Of a stretch of DNA of 64,000 nt, positions 10,435 to 21,763 are shown one piece after another. A program made the translations under genes and the position numbers. Source of the stretch: Ricinus communis (taxonomy: Eukaryota; Streptophyta; Magnoliopsida; Malpighiales; Euphorbiaceae). The notes beneath the pieces were generated by a model that searched no databases, was not told where the DNA came from, and saw only the letters and a list, made by a program, of their open reading frames with translations. The stretch covers positions 19,096,001 through 19,160,000 of the forward strand of contig NC_063257.1 of assembly GCF_019578655.1 (NCBI RefSeq). The letters are read 5' to 3'. How positions within the stretch are numbered: the stretch's first letter is position 1; each line of letters opens with the position of its first letter.

Positions 10435-11827
10435 TGATGTGCGTAGAATACACACATCTAAATGGGGATTTTAAGGCAGAATTTATGTACATTTGGATGT
10501 GAATTGGTCCCAACACTCACCCTATGCGTCTGTTTGTGTGCATTAGGTTCAAAAAAAGTCAAAGAATGATAATGGGAAGAATTAGAGCATAATTGGACGT
10601 CAAAGCTGCTGAAACAAGCTAAGTATGCGCATGAGGAAGCTGAACATGGCCATGTTGGTTTCAACACTGGTCGTGTTCCCAACACGGGCACCAACACGGC
10701 CACAGAGAGTAACACGCGCATAAACACCAGCCCGTGTTGGGAACAGGGGCATCAACACGGCCATGTTGGAGGTGACAGGTGGAATTAATTAAAAGAAAGG
10801 AGGAAAGAAAGAGGAGAGCGGGGAAAGAACGTCCTAAACCCTAATATTTCTCTCTCTAAGGGTTTTCTAAGCTGGAACCAAGGGAAAAGGAGACTTGGAT
10901 CAAGGTTTCAATCGGATTCCCTTCAAAGATTGAAGATTGGGCGAGGTTCGTTGATTGGTTTTCAAATCGAGCAAGAGGAACAAGAATCGATTCAATTTGA
11001 GGGAGAGGAATTGGGGCTGTTTACTCTCATCCAAGGGTGTAATCGGGTTTTCTCTACCTTTACTCGTTGTTGTAATTGAATTCTTGTGTATTTTGATAAT
11101 GAACATGATTAGCTAGATTGATTAAATCCATTGGGATTTCTTTACTATGTTGGCTTAGCATTATATTGTTGGATTATTTGGGTTAGTTTTGTATTCTTCT
11201 TGCTTTCAGTATTAATAAGATAATGCATTATTGATGAGACGTTGTGAATTGTGTGTTTAGATTGCTTTGTGTGATTGAGAAGTCCATTTGGCAATTGGAA
11301 TTTTGAATAGCAAGAACTGGTTAATAACCGCTTAGAGATAAGGATAATTAACTAGCCGGATTAAGAATTAACAAAGCTTAATATAGGCGGATTAAAGCTT
11401 AATGCTAATTTAAGAATCAATCGTTAGGAAGAGATTCCAACTTTAGGTTATTAGGTTTAGGAATTTGGTTATCTCGAGAGAGAAACAGAATTCGGTTAAG
11501 AATTCATCCACGGGTAGCATAATTAGACACCAATCCTTTATCTTTTATTTGATTGCCAACTAGTTTAGGTTCCCTTTGGGTTTGCTTTATTGTCTCAGTT
11601 ATTTTATTTATCTATTACTCCTGCATCTCCCTTAGAACTTAGCTTGTAGCTATTAATTAGTTTAGAAATTATTCATCACTCATTTTAGGTTAATATAACA
11701 AAGAACAAAGGAGTAACTCTGGGCTTTCACTTTCCGAGGAATACGACCTTGATACTCGCCATTAGTGCTAGACTGCATCGATAGGTACACTGCCTTAGAT
11801 TGTAGCTAACACAAGTAGCAACCATCA
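10435..11827 (+). repeat. B1 3' LTR, full length
   Basis: Starts TGATGTGCGT and ends ACCATCA, 1393 bases. It aligns with 6257-7536 from base 133 onward and with the B3 LTRs. It contains a GC-rich patch (about 10640-10780) that differs in motif number from the left LTR. Confidence 0.85.
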
Positions 11828-11960
11828 AGTTTTTGACTTCTTTTGAATCTAATGCACACAAATAGACGCATAGGGTGAGTGTTAGGATCAATTCACATCC
11901 AAATGTACATAAATTCTACCTTAAAATCCCCATTTAGATGTGTGTATTCTACGCACATCA
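11828..11960 (-). repeat. Primer-side stub plus inverted LTR tip of B1
   Basis: After the LTR end comes AGTTTTT, the spacer normally found between 5' LTR and primer site. Then 11832-11960 is the reverse complement of 10435-10563, ending at the true LTR terminus CGCACATCA. A TTTG overlap lies at the junction. The right ATGAG duplication follows at once. Confidence 0.85.
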
Positions 11961-13387
11961 ATGAGTCATTAAAGCATTTGAAAGGGAAAAGAAAGCTTAA
12001 CAAATGCCATGCTAAATGGAGTGAGTTCATTGAATTCTTTCCATATGTGATCAAAGAAAAGCAAGGTCAAGATAATGTTATTGCGGATGCGTTAGCTCGA
12101 AGGTATGCAATTCTTTATACTTTGAATGCCAAATTCCTTAGTTTTGAGCATATTAAAGAAATTTATGAGCATGACTCTAATTTTGGCGATGTGTTTAATG
12201 CTTGTGAAAAAGGTGCTTTTGATAATTTTTATAGTTATGGTGGGTTTTTGTTTAAAGAAAAACATTTGTGTATTTCCATATGTTCTATGCGTGAGGTATT
12301 AGTTAGGGAAGCTCATGAGGGTGGTTTAATGGCACACTTTGGAATTGCTAAGACTTTAGATATTTTGCATGATTTTTTCTATTGGCCTAATATGAAGCGA
12401 GATGTCACTAGATTTTGTGATAGATACATTATTTGTAACACAAGCAAAGTCTAAATCTAAAGCCCAAGGCTTTTATACACCATTACTCGTGCCTAGTTCA
12501 CCTTGGATTGATATTTCTATGGATTTTTTGCTTGGTTTACCTAGGTCTAGGTGTGGTAATGATTCTATATATGTTGTTGTTGATAGATTCTCTAAGATGG
12601 CTCATTTCATTCCATGTCATAAAATTGATGATGCAACATATATTTCTGACTTATTTTGTAAAGAAATTATGTGTTTGCATGGTATTGCTTATAACTATTG
12701 TTAGTAATAGGGATGCAAAGCTCTTAAGCTAACTTTGGAAGACTTTATGGGGAAATTTGGGAACTAAGTTATTGTTTTCTACTACATGTCATCCACAAAC
12801 TGATGGTCAAATTGAAGTAGTTAGTAGGAGTTTAGGTACTTTGTTGAGTACTATGGTTAAAAAGAACCTAAAATCTTGGGAAGAATGTCTACTGCATATA
12901 GAGTTTGCATATAATCGTAGTGTGCATTCATCTACTCAATTATGTACTTTTGAAGTTATTTATGAATTTATTCCTTTATCTCTATTAGATATGATTCTTT
13001 TACCTTTTAGTGAATGTGTTAATCTAGATGGAAAGGAAAAGGCAGATTTTATGACGAGTTTGCATGAGAAGGTGCGTGCAAATACTGAAAGAAAGAATAA
13101 AGTTTATGCTCAACAAGCAAATAGAGGGCGTGTGAAGGTCATTTTTGAACTCGATGATTGGGTTTGGGTGCACATGCGCAAGGAAAGGTTTCCTTCACAA
13201 AGGGATTCCAAGTTACTTCCACGAGAAAATAGTCCTTTTCAAGTTCTTGAAAGGATTAATGATAATGCATATAAATTGGAATTGCCCAATGAGTATGGAA
13301 TTAGTGCTACTTTTAATGTTGTTGATCTTTCATTTTTGATTTTGACATACGTGATGATTCGAGGATGAATCATGCTAAAGGAAGGAC
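11961..13387 (+). pseudogene. A1 pol, second part: RNase H end and integrase
   Basis: Continues the frame interrupted by B1 (SLKHLKGKRKLN, then DNVIADALARRY). Integrase follows: zinc-binding region ([22 protein letters not shown]), then after a frameshift WIDISMDF with the first catalytic Asp. VSNRD at 12700-12714 has the second catalytic Asp changed to Asn (codon 12706-12708). GQIEVVSRS keeps the catalytic Glu. The C-terminal part has GPF-type features ([27 protein letters not shown]). A remnant of the pol end, RGRMNHAKGR, lies just before the 3' LTR. Integration activity would be lost through the Asn and the breaks. Confidence 0.85.
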
Positions 13388-14191
13388 TGATGCAAATTCT
13401 ATTGGCACTAGGAGTCCTACTCTAACAAGGAATCCTACTTCAACTAGGACTCAAGATCCACTTCATATCCTTAGAGGCCTAATCACAAGGTCCAAAGCTA
13501 AGAAGATAAAAGAACCTCTCAATGGGCTTATTCAAGATGTTTAGGCTAAGGACACATCAAGGCTTAAAGAGTTAGATTCACATTCAAGGCTCATTAATCT
13601 AATTCAGTTTATTGGGCTTGAATAAAACTAATATGGGATTAATGAGCATAAAGGAGCACATAAGAGAGTTTGGGCCTAATTAGCTCCACCAAAGATGGCC
13701 CATGCGTGTGGCTTAAAGAAACTAGGGTTTCTTACTCCTAATGGGTGACTACATAGTATTTTGGGAGTATTAGGACTTTGTTTTTAGTTATCTATTTTAG
13801 TTAGGATGTTTATCTCTATCCTATTTGAGTTGTAATTCCTTAATAGCTTAGAATTAGGGTTTTCTAAATCCTATAAAAGCCTAGTAGAAATTTTCAAGTT
13901 GTTGGATTGATGATTAATATATTTTGTGACTTTATGCTCTATTCTTAATTCTTATTTAGAGCTAATTTGAACTTATCAAGCAATTCATTGTTTGTGGCGT
14001 TCAGATTTGACTTATCAATTTAGAATCCACACTAAATTGTAGCATCTTCTACCTGTAATACCTTAAGTTTGATAGTTTAATATAGTTGAAGGGTCTAATG
14101 TTTCCATTGATATAGTTCTAGATAGATCTTGGGCAATTAAATCAAACTTGCATATGGGTTTAATCCTTTGATATAGGTTAGGCTCGTATCA
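13388..14191 (+). repeat. A1 3' LTR
   Basis: Starts TGATGCAAATTC and ends CTCGTATCA, 804 bases, partner of 1691-2492. The first 130 bases still translate to a short form of the repeat tail (RSPTLTRNPTSTR) followed by the basic ITRSKAKKI motif of pol. TATA-like CTATAAAAGC lies at 13871-13880. CAATG (14192-14196) is the right target-site copy. Confidence 0.85.
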
Positions 14192-14196
14192 CAATG

Positions 14197-15059
14197 AGTC
14201 TTGATGATGCAAATCCTACTAGCTCAAGGAACCTTAGTCCAACAAGGAATCCTGACTCAACTAGGAATCCTAATCAGCAAGGAATCCTAATGATATTAGG
14301 AGTTCAAGCAACAAAGAATCCTAACTCAACTCGGAGTCCTAGTCCAACTCAAATTACAAGTCAATGAGCTTATCCAAGACATTTGGGCTAAGGAAACATC
14401 AAGGCTTGAAGAATTTCATTAATCTAATTCAGTTTATTAGGCTTGAATGAATCTAATTGGACTTAAAATACCAAAGAAGCTAAATTGGAGCATATGAAGA
14501 CTTTAGGCCCAACTTGGCTTATAGTATAAGGCTCATCTATGTGACTTATGTAAATTAGGGTTTTATGGCTTATTTTGGGCGGCCATACATGCAATTTAAC
14601 CTAATTAGGACTTTGTTTAAGTTATCTTTTTTAGTTAGGAAGGTTATCTTTATCCTAGATCAGATGTAAATCCTTATTAGTTAATATTTAGGGTTTTCTA
14701 AAGCTTATATAAGGCTAGTACGAATTTTGAGGTAATGAATTAAAAAGTTGAAGTTGAATTTGAATGATAATTGGTTATTAAACCTTAAAAGTTGTTTTTT
14801 GTTGTCTTTGTGTTCTTGTGTAGAATGCATGCTTAAGAAACATTCAAGTAGATTAATTATCTTTTTGTGGAGTATTTTGAAATTAGGATTTAGGAACACG
14901 TTTTCTAAATTCTAATTCTTGATCATCTTTTTAAAATATCTGTTTTCTAACCTTTCTTAGGGGTTGAACCGAATTGGTTCTTAGGGTTTTCATGTTAATG
15001 TGTTATGGGTCCGCAATTCAAAAGGGGCTCTTAAGCTTATTTATGGAGGTTCCATATTA
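14197..15059 (+). repeat. N1 3' LTR, remainder
   Basis: Resumes the N-type LTR with AGTCTTGATGATGC, exactly as in the uninterrupted N2 LTR (25254 on). It ends GGTTCCATATTA, a degraded ATATCA terminus. TATA-like CTTATATAAGG lies at 14704-14714. The first 150 bases contain several degenerate copies of the CCTA..ACTAGGAAT minisatellite shared with group A. Confidence 0.8.
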
Positions 15060-15346
15060 GGCCTAATTAAAAGTTAATTAGTTTAATATACTTTAGGCTA
15101 TGATAGTCAACTATAAGGCCCTATAACTATGCTTATGTATTAATTAAGTTAATGTATTAATTAAGTTAACTTAGTCTAAACAAGCCCAATTAAGGCCCAA
15201 CTTAAGAGTAAGTAAGGTCTTATTGTTATAAGACTAGGTTAAATCCTATGTGTATATATATTGAGTATGATGGGCGGCTAGGGTTGTGTGTATGTGTGAA
15301 GGAGAATGATGCCACCAACACTTAATTAATTAGATTAATTAAGATT
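15060..15346 (+). repeat. Probable 5' part of a Ty1/copia 5' LTR
   Basis: Lies between the end of N1 and the insertion of N2, whose right flank (26959 on) is clearly copia LTR. The last 20 bases (GATTAATTAAGATTCAACC) match 30510-30528 in the copia 3' LTR. The upstream part has no match at the 3' LTR, which may be 5'-deleted. A TATATATA stretch at about 15251-15260 would fit a promoter. The assignment upstream of 15325 is inference. Confidence 0.45.
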
Positions 15347-15351
15347 CAACC

Positions 15352-15485
15352 TGATACTAACCAAACTAGCACAACGAATCTTACTTCAATAAGGAGTCTT
15401 GATGATGCAAATCCTACTAGCTCAAGGAATCTTAACCTAACAAGGAGTCCTGACTCCACTAGGAATCCTAATCTAGTAAGGAGCC
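15352..15485 (+). repeat. N2 5' LTR, first part
   Basis: Starts TGATACTAACC and is interrupted by B2. The last five bases GAGCC (15481-15485) are the left target-site copy of B2. It contains CCTA..ACTAGGAAT-type minisatellite units. Confidence 0.85.
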
Positions 15486-16992
15486 TGATAAGCATCATAC
15501 TACACATGTTTTCATGCCCGATTGTTTACATTTTTATTCATGATTATCCCGTTTTATGTTAGAATCACCTGTCTTTTGTTTCCTTTCTCGTTTCAGGTCA
15601 TTTTCGAAGGACACCATCAATAATCGAGGGAAATACGTGTGATTACGGACCAAAATCCATCAAATTGGGTGAGAACTAGCACCCCGAGGGTTTAGCATAC
15701 CGGACACCTACTGCGTTGAATTACCAAGAGGCTATCCCCAATTATGCCATTTCGGCCGACTTGGTAGCCACCACGGCCTCCGGCCTGTGGTGGCTCAAAG
15801 ACCGGCTTGGGCACGGCTTGGAAGGAGTCGACAGACTCCATAGATTCAACACTTTGGACTCCGGCCGTCTTTGAATCCTCGCGACTGGACTCGTGTCTTT
15901 GAATCATCAATCATCGCACTGGACTCGAATCATCCCACTGGACTCGTGTCTTGAATCAACTATATGGGCAATTTTGAGTTCTTTTGGAGAGGAGACGACT
16001 TTTGGACTCAATTCCAAGACATACACTTAATCAATTATTTCCTATACCTCAATTGTAGACCTTGAGAGATCAAAATTCATCAATTGAAGGAGGGATTTCA
16101 CTTGTTCCAACATTGAATTGAAGATTAAGACAAACTTTGGGAGCATTCAAGAGGCAACTAGGGTTTGAGATTTCGAATTTGCAATTTTAGGGTTTCTCAT
16201 TCAGCTTGAAAGAGAAGGGTGTACATGCCTTTAATTTGTTTTTCCTTGTTTTGTTCCCTAATTGCTTTAACCATGAACATGAGTGGCTAGATCGTTTGAA
16301 TCCATTAGGGTTCACCTTTGTTGATGGATTATGCTTAATTGTTAGTTTTTATAATTGTCATTCTTGCAATCTTCTTGCTATTCAGTAATTAAAGTTTGAT
16401 TCAGTTAATTTGAGACGTTGGATTAATTGTTTATTAGGTTGTTTCTTGACATTGAGAAATGCTTGTTACAACTGGACATTGAATAGTAAGAACTGGTAGT
16501 TAACACTTAGAGATAAGGTTGATTTACTCGCCGGATTAAGAACTAATAACTCTTAATAGTTTTAAATCATACTTAATGCTAATCTGTAGTAATCCAATAG
16601 GAAGAGATTCCATTAGGTTAGTGCAGGTTTAGGAATCCGGTAAGCTCGAGAGAGGAACCGGGATTCAATTCAGGATTTAGGCACGGGTAAGCAAGATCGA
16701 CAATCCATAAAATCCATCATTAGAATTCCATCACTTAGGCTCCCTTTTGGGTTTGTTTCTCTCTTTGCAATTGTCTTTTGATTGTCTGTTGTTCTTCATT
16801 TACTTATTTGCACTCATAACCATTAGCTGGTACGTTAGAACTTTCACACCCTATTTCAGACTAGATAACATAGCAAACAGTAGTAACTCTAGGTTCACCA
16901 GATCTCCAGGGATACGACCTTGATACTCACTAGTGCTAGGCTGCATCGGTAGGTTCACTGCCTTAGGTGTAGGTTGCATAAAGAGCCCATCA
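15486..16992 (+). repeat. B2 5' LTR (1507 bp)
   Basis: 140 bases longer than its partner at 21764. The excess lies in a GC-rich block at about 15690-15950, which has extra copies of CGGCC/GACTGGACTCG-like motifs. The rest aligns closely, including the R/U5 part. Confidence 0.9.
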
Positions 16993-16998
16993 AGTTTT

Positions 16999-17016
16999 TG
17001 GTGCCATTGCCGGGGA
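16999..17016 (+). promoter_or_regulatory. B2 primer-binding site, tRNA-Asp type
   Basis: TGGTGCCATTGCCGGGGA matches 16 of 18 bases of the tRNA-Asp complement TGGCGCCGTTGCCGGGGA. Confidence 0.85.
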
Positions 17017-17191
17017 ACACAGTAACGGTGAACTAGAGTGAATTGTTTTTGTGTTAATTTAGTCATTATTTGTTTATTCATTTATTCTTTATTTATTTTT
17101 TTATTTTTCTATTTTTTTTATTATTTATTATTTATTATTATATTGTTTTTGTTGATTGGTGGTTGTGTGGACTTTCGGTTTTAGGTAGTTT

Positions 17192-18824
17192 ATGACCAGG
17201 AGCTCAAACTCGAATCTTATAGAGCCTCTATCTAATCCAGAACGATCCCTCAGACTCTTAAGGAAGAGGTTGCAATTAGAAGAGGAGGAGATTGAGGTTG
17301 AGGTACCTGTGGATAGACTAGACACGATGGAAAACCATGACCCCCAGGCCAACGACGATCAGAGGATGATGTACGAGTTTGCTCGACCATCTTTAGATAG
17401 GACAAAAACGAGTATAGTCAGGCCTGCTGTAGCGGCCAATAATTTTGAGATAAAGGTCAATGTTATCCAGATGATCCAGCAAAGCGTGCAATTTGGAGGA
17501 TTGCCCAGCGAGGATCCCAATGCACATATCTCCAACTTTTTAGAGATTTGTGACACATTCAAGATAAATGGAACAACCGATGATGCCATTAGGCTGAGAT
17601 TGTTTCCATTTTCCTTGACGGACAAAGCAAAGAGATGGCTGCAATCTCTTCCACAACAGACGATCACTACCTGGAAGGCGTTGGCCGAAATTTTTTTATA
17701 TAAGTATTTTCCTCCCGCTAAAACTGCTAAACTTAGAAATGACATATCTTCTTTTGTGCAGTTTGATGATGAAAGCATGTACGATGCATGGGAGAGATTT
17801 AAAGATCTTTTGAGATGCTGCCCACATCACGGATTGCCGGTGTGGATGCGAGTTCGACCTTCTACGTGGGTTGAACCTTGCAACGAGGCGATGGTGGATG
17901 CCGCGGTGGGGCGCTAAACAAGAAGACGCCCGGCGGGCTCGAACTTGATAGAGGAAATGGCCATGAACAACTATCGTTGGCAATCCTCTAGAGTCGACCA
18001 GGAAGGCAGGGAGTGGTCAACCAAGTGGACTCTACAGCAACCTTGGCGAGCTCAAGTGGAGCTTCTAGCCAAGAAGATCGACCAACTCCGGATGCCGATT
18101 CATGCAAATGAACGTTGGTCGCGGGTTTTGTGGTGGCCCGCATTCACGGTCGACTGTCGCGGGAGGTATGTTTGCTTCATCCTCTACTACTTTTCCATCT
18201 AATTCGCTATGTCTTCCGATGTTGAACAGTTGATTATATGGGGAATGCCCCAAGGCGTGAACGATCCTTACAAAGAATACATACAACCCCCGGGTGGCGC
18301 AATCATCCCAACTTCAGTTTGGAGGAACAATAACGCTCTGTGGTCCACCTGGTTTTCGGAGACTTCATCGGCAGCAACATTCATCTGGGCCTGCACAAGC
18401 TCCTCCTCTACCAGAAAATAAGTCAAATTTAGAGGAGCTTATGATGAAGTTTGTGACGTCTATAGAGATGAGGTTCCAAAGAACCGATAGTGCACTTAGG
18501 AACCAGCAGGCCTCGATTCAGAACTTGGAGACCCAGATTGGCCAAATCTCTAAGATGTTGTCTGAAAGGCAGCAAGGAGCGCTCCCGAGCACCACTGAGT
18601 CTAACCCGAGGGAGCACGTGAACGCCATCACTTTGCATTCAGGTAAGTTAGTTTCAGCTCCTTCTAAGCCTGTTTTTGATGACGCCACTATTGATATGCA
18701 GGTTAAGGCAAGCAGTAAGGTTAGGGAACCTGAGGGACAAAAGGTGAAATCAATTCCAGTCAGGGAATATCAACCTAAGATTCCTTATCCTGCTAGAGCT
18801 AAACAAGCAGAGGCGAAAGAGTAG
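17192..18824 (+). pseudogene. B2 gag (Athila type), broken
   Basis: ATG at 17192 starts MTRSSNSNLIEPL, the same start as B3 gag. The capsid core is intact through 17917 (VQFGGLPSEDPNAHISNFLE, DDAIRLRLFPFSLTDKAKRW, DAWERFKDLLRCCPHHGLP). A TAA at 17915 and a frameshift around the zinc-knuckle coding region (about 18120-18160) break it. The frame 18294-18824 then carries the coiled-coil segment (LRNQQASIQNLETQIGQISK) and the pre-protease linker, ending in a TAG at 18822. It would encode the structural protein of the particle. Confidence 0.85.
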
Positions 18825-19763
18825 TTCAGTAAGTTTTTAGATATTTTTAGACAACTGCATATTAACTTGCCTTTTATTGATGCATTGGAGCAGATGCTGA
18901 AGTATGCTAAGTTCTTAAAGGACATACTTAGCAGAAAAAAGAAGTTGAAGGAGGTCGCCTATGTTTAGCTTAATGAGGAGTGCTCAGCGGTGTTTCAGAG
19001 CAAGTTGCCAGAGAAACGTCACGATCCAGGGAGTTTCACTATTCCCTGCACTTTAGGTAATTTATGTGTTAATGATGCATTAGCTGATTTGGGGGCTAGC
19101 ATAAATGTCATGCCCACTAGTTTGTTCAATAAGCTAGGTTTGGGGGAGGCAAAATCCACTAGGATGTGCATTCAATTAGCTGACCGTTCTATTAAGCTTC
19201 CTAGGGGAATTATGGAAAATGTGCTAGTTAAGGTAGATAAGTTCATATTTCCTGTGGACTTTGTGGTTTTGGATATGGACAATGAGCATGGTTTACCATT
19301 AATTTTGGGGAGACCTCTCCTTGCCACAACTAGAGCTAAAATAGACGTATTTGAGGGGAAGTTAGAACTTAATGTAGGGGACGACTGTGTCACTTTTAGT
19401 TTACCCTCATTTGATAGTTCTTCTACCGACCATGTTCATGCCGTTTGTTGTATTGATGGAATTGATCTTGCATGTAATACACAACCACAAGATGTACAAA
19501 TGGATGATGCTATACATGTTTCTTCCCCTACTAGTATGAGTTATTCATCTGAAAAAAATAACTTGTATCAATATGAGACTTTGTGCTGTGATAGACCCGA
19601 GAAGGGTAGTTGCAAGTTTGTTTTTGACAGGTCACTTAGCCGGAATTCGGAGTGGATGAATGGACATCCCAAATCGGTCCAGAGAGCACCTCCTTGGTCA
19701 TCTAATCGCACACATCGAACCTTTTCATTGCGCTTATATGCCTCGAGCCCCAACTTACATTGA
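18825..19763 (+). pseudogene. B2 aspartic protease region
   Basis: In the same frame as 18294-18824 and split from it by TAG stops at 18822 and 18966. The region before the protease reads FSKFLDIFRQLHINLPF. The retropepsin active site is ALADLGASINVMP at about 19080-19118. FPVDFVVLDMD and LPLILGRPLLATTRA follow, the usual flap and C-terminal motifs. In B3 the protease leads on into RT. Here the frame ends at 19763, shortly before the conserved AGAAGCGC box, so RT and integrase have been lost cleanly. Confidence 0.8.
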
Positions 19764-21763
19764 GCCTACCTTCTTAATTTGCCCGCGATGCAGGAATGCT
19801 GATCTAGAGTCCAGCTAGACGACTCGAACAAAAAGAAGCGCCTTCGGGAGGCATTCCCGAATCTATTTTTACTTTCTGAATTTTTGGACATTTTTTTTTT
19901 ATTTTATGTAGTCATTTGCAGTTAGATATTTCAGTCTGTTGTTAGTAAGTTTGATTTTGAGGAGATGCTATCTTATTGAACCTTTTACTAGATGTTGCTT
20001 GGAATGTGTTTATTCTTGAATTTTGCAGGAGTTAGCCTACTTGATGCTCGTATGTAATTTTGAGGACTAACATATTTTGAAGTGTTAAAGTACACATCAA
20101 GGGCAGTATCTAGTAGACTTTCTAGTTTTTATCTCTTTTTGTCATCTTGTTTCTCTCTTAGTTTTCTAATTTCTTTTATGGACTCCCATAATTAGCTTCA
20201 TTTTACGTATTTTATTCCTTTTATTTTGGAGTGCCTACCTTGTTCACACTGAGGACAGTGTTTTTCACAAGTGTGGGGTAGGTACCGTAGATTTGTGCAG
20301 ATACCAATTTTATCTTTGCTATTTTTATCTTGTTTTAATATCCCTTATTGATTCAGTCCATTCATTATTACTGTCCTTATCTTGAGTTTTGTTTTAATCG
20401 AGTAGTTAATGATTTTCTCCTTTGAATGGATTCTCTTATAGCTTTTATCGAACCTTGTTGGAAGAAGGCAATGAACAAATCTCTTAATTACAATCCAACC
20501 AGGTAAAACTGGTATTTTTCCTTAAATTCTTCCATTTTACTTTATCTTAGATGTAGAACACTGTTAATATTGTTGCTTATTATTGTGATTGACTGTTTAA
20601 ACTTTGGTTTGAGAATTCATGCAATTTTAACCCACTCAAATGGCGAGATTTTGAGCCAATTGGTGCATTACTATTATGCTCCTTTTCTTTCATCAGTGAG
20701 CATTGTACAGAATCTCTGTTTCTAGAACATGCTTTACGATATCTTTTGAGATTACATGAATTGTCAATAATCGTGAGATGATTTGGGCACTTAGGATTTA
20801 CACAATTTGGCCAAAAAGCCTAACCCTGTTTTTCCCTTAGTGAACCAATTTTGAGCCTTAGCCTTTCCTTTCATGATAATAATAACAGTGACACTCATTT
20901 TATCACTTCTATTCATTTGACCATTCTTTCTACCATTGTTGCTGGAAATTATGTAAGTTTATACTGCATTTTATTTTGGATCAATCTGCAATCATATATT
21001 TCACTAAGTTGCTAGATTTTTCATAGATGCTCCCTTCAATAAAAAGTTAAAAAATAAAATAAAAAAAATAAAAAAATAAAAAAATTTATTCAGTCTTATT
21101 GTATGTGTCAATAACCAACAACCCCTACATAAGCTGTTGTAATATATATACATAGTATATATATATTCAATAAAAAAAAAAAAAAAGAGTATTAATTTAG
21201 TTCATTTTGAGCATCATCTTATTTTTAGAGCAACTTAGTGTTCATTTTGGTACAACACTTGATCCTTCGTTACTTTCTTGCATTACTTGCTTAACTTCCA
21301 CCAACTTGTAGCCTACTTTCCATATTTATACGTACCCTACCTTAACCGCATTACAACCTGGCTCAAGACCCTTTGATCATGATTATTGATTATTTTGTAG
21401 TAATGGAGATTGGATCTATAAGCAAGCCTATGGTAAGCACCTTTTCTGTATTTTTGCGTTGAGAGCTTGGCGATCTTCTTTCACCTATATACACTTGTGT
21501 GTTTTGAGTGACATCTTGTGAGGCATGGTTCTCAATTTCTCAATTTAGATGGTTTATCATTTTAACTTTAGCAACTTTATTAAGTTTGTTCTCTCTCTTA
21601 AGGATTTAGTGATTTGGGGATTTTAGGAAAAATCATTATGGAGTTTTGAAATTTGTTTTGAGCTAACCTACTGCAATACATTGGATTGAGTTATTTGGTA
21701 TTTGTTTGAGGAGTGAGTTGTTGATTGCTTGAGGACAAGCAAAAGTTTAAGTGTGGGGTAATT
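19764..21763 (+). other. B2 3' untranslated region
   Basis: No supported ORF. Contents: conserved box AAAAAGAAGCGCCTT plus GGGAGGCATTCCC at about 19839-19861; GAGGACAGTGT followed by AAGTGTGGGGT at about 20251-20279; A-rich and TA-rich low-complexity runs at 21045-21085 and 21139-21188; and the hairpin TTGCTTGAGGACAAGCAA (21725-21742) with AAGTGTGGGGT just before the 3' LTR. Confidence 0.75.

Larger units (their letters stand above)
6257..11960 (+). mobile_element. B1: non-autonomous Athila-like retrotransposon with rearranged ends
   Basis: The element has LTRs at 6257-7536 and 10435-11827, a tRNA-Asp primer site, one open truncated-gag ORF and a long 3' region. It has no protease, RT or integrase. 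It is flanked by perfect ATGAG duplications. The left LTR lacks its first 132 bases. The right LTR is followed by seven primer-side bases and then an inverted copy of LTR bases 1-129 that ends exactly at the LTR tip. The inserted unit therefore still starts TGAT and ends ATCA. Homology to B3 and B4 sets the family. Confidence 0.85.
1691..14191 (+). mobile_element. A1: Ty3/gypsy LTR retrotransposon, degraded, containing B1
   Basis: The 5' LTR (1691-2492) and 3' LTR (13388-14191) are about 0.8 kb and alignable throughout. Between them are an iMet-type primer site, gag, protease, RT, RNase H and integrase remnants in standard Ty3/gypsy order. Target-site copies are CAAGG (1686-1690) and CAATG (14192-14196), one mismatch, in the 3' LTR of N1. 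Element B1 (6257-11960) sits within the RNase H/integrase boundary. Many stops and small deletions make it inactive. I did not assign a named Ty3/gypsy lineage; no classical chromodomain is evident after integrase. Confidence 0.85.

Noticed and set aside
21045..21188. A-rich and TA-rich runs as a SINE or MITE
   Set aside because: Simple low-complexity sequence within the B2 3' region; no ends or duplications.
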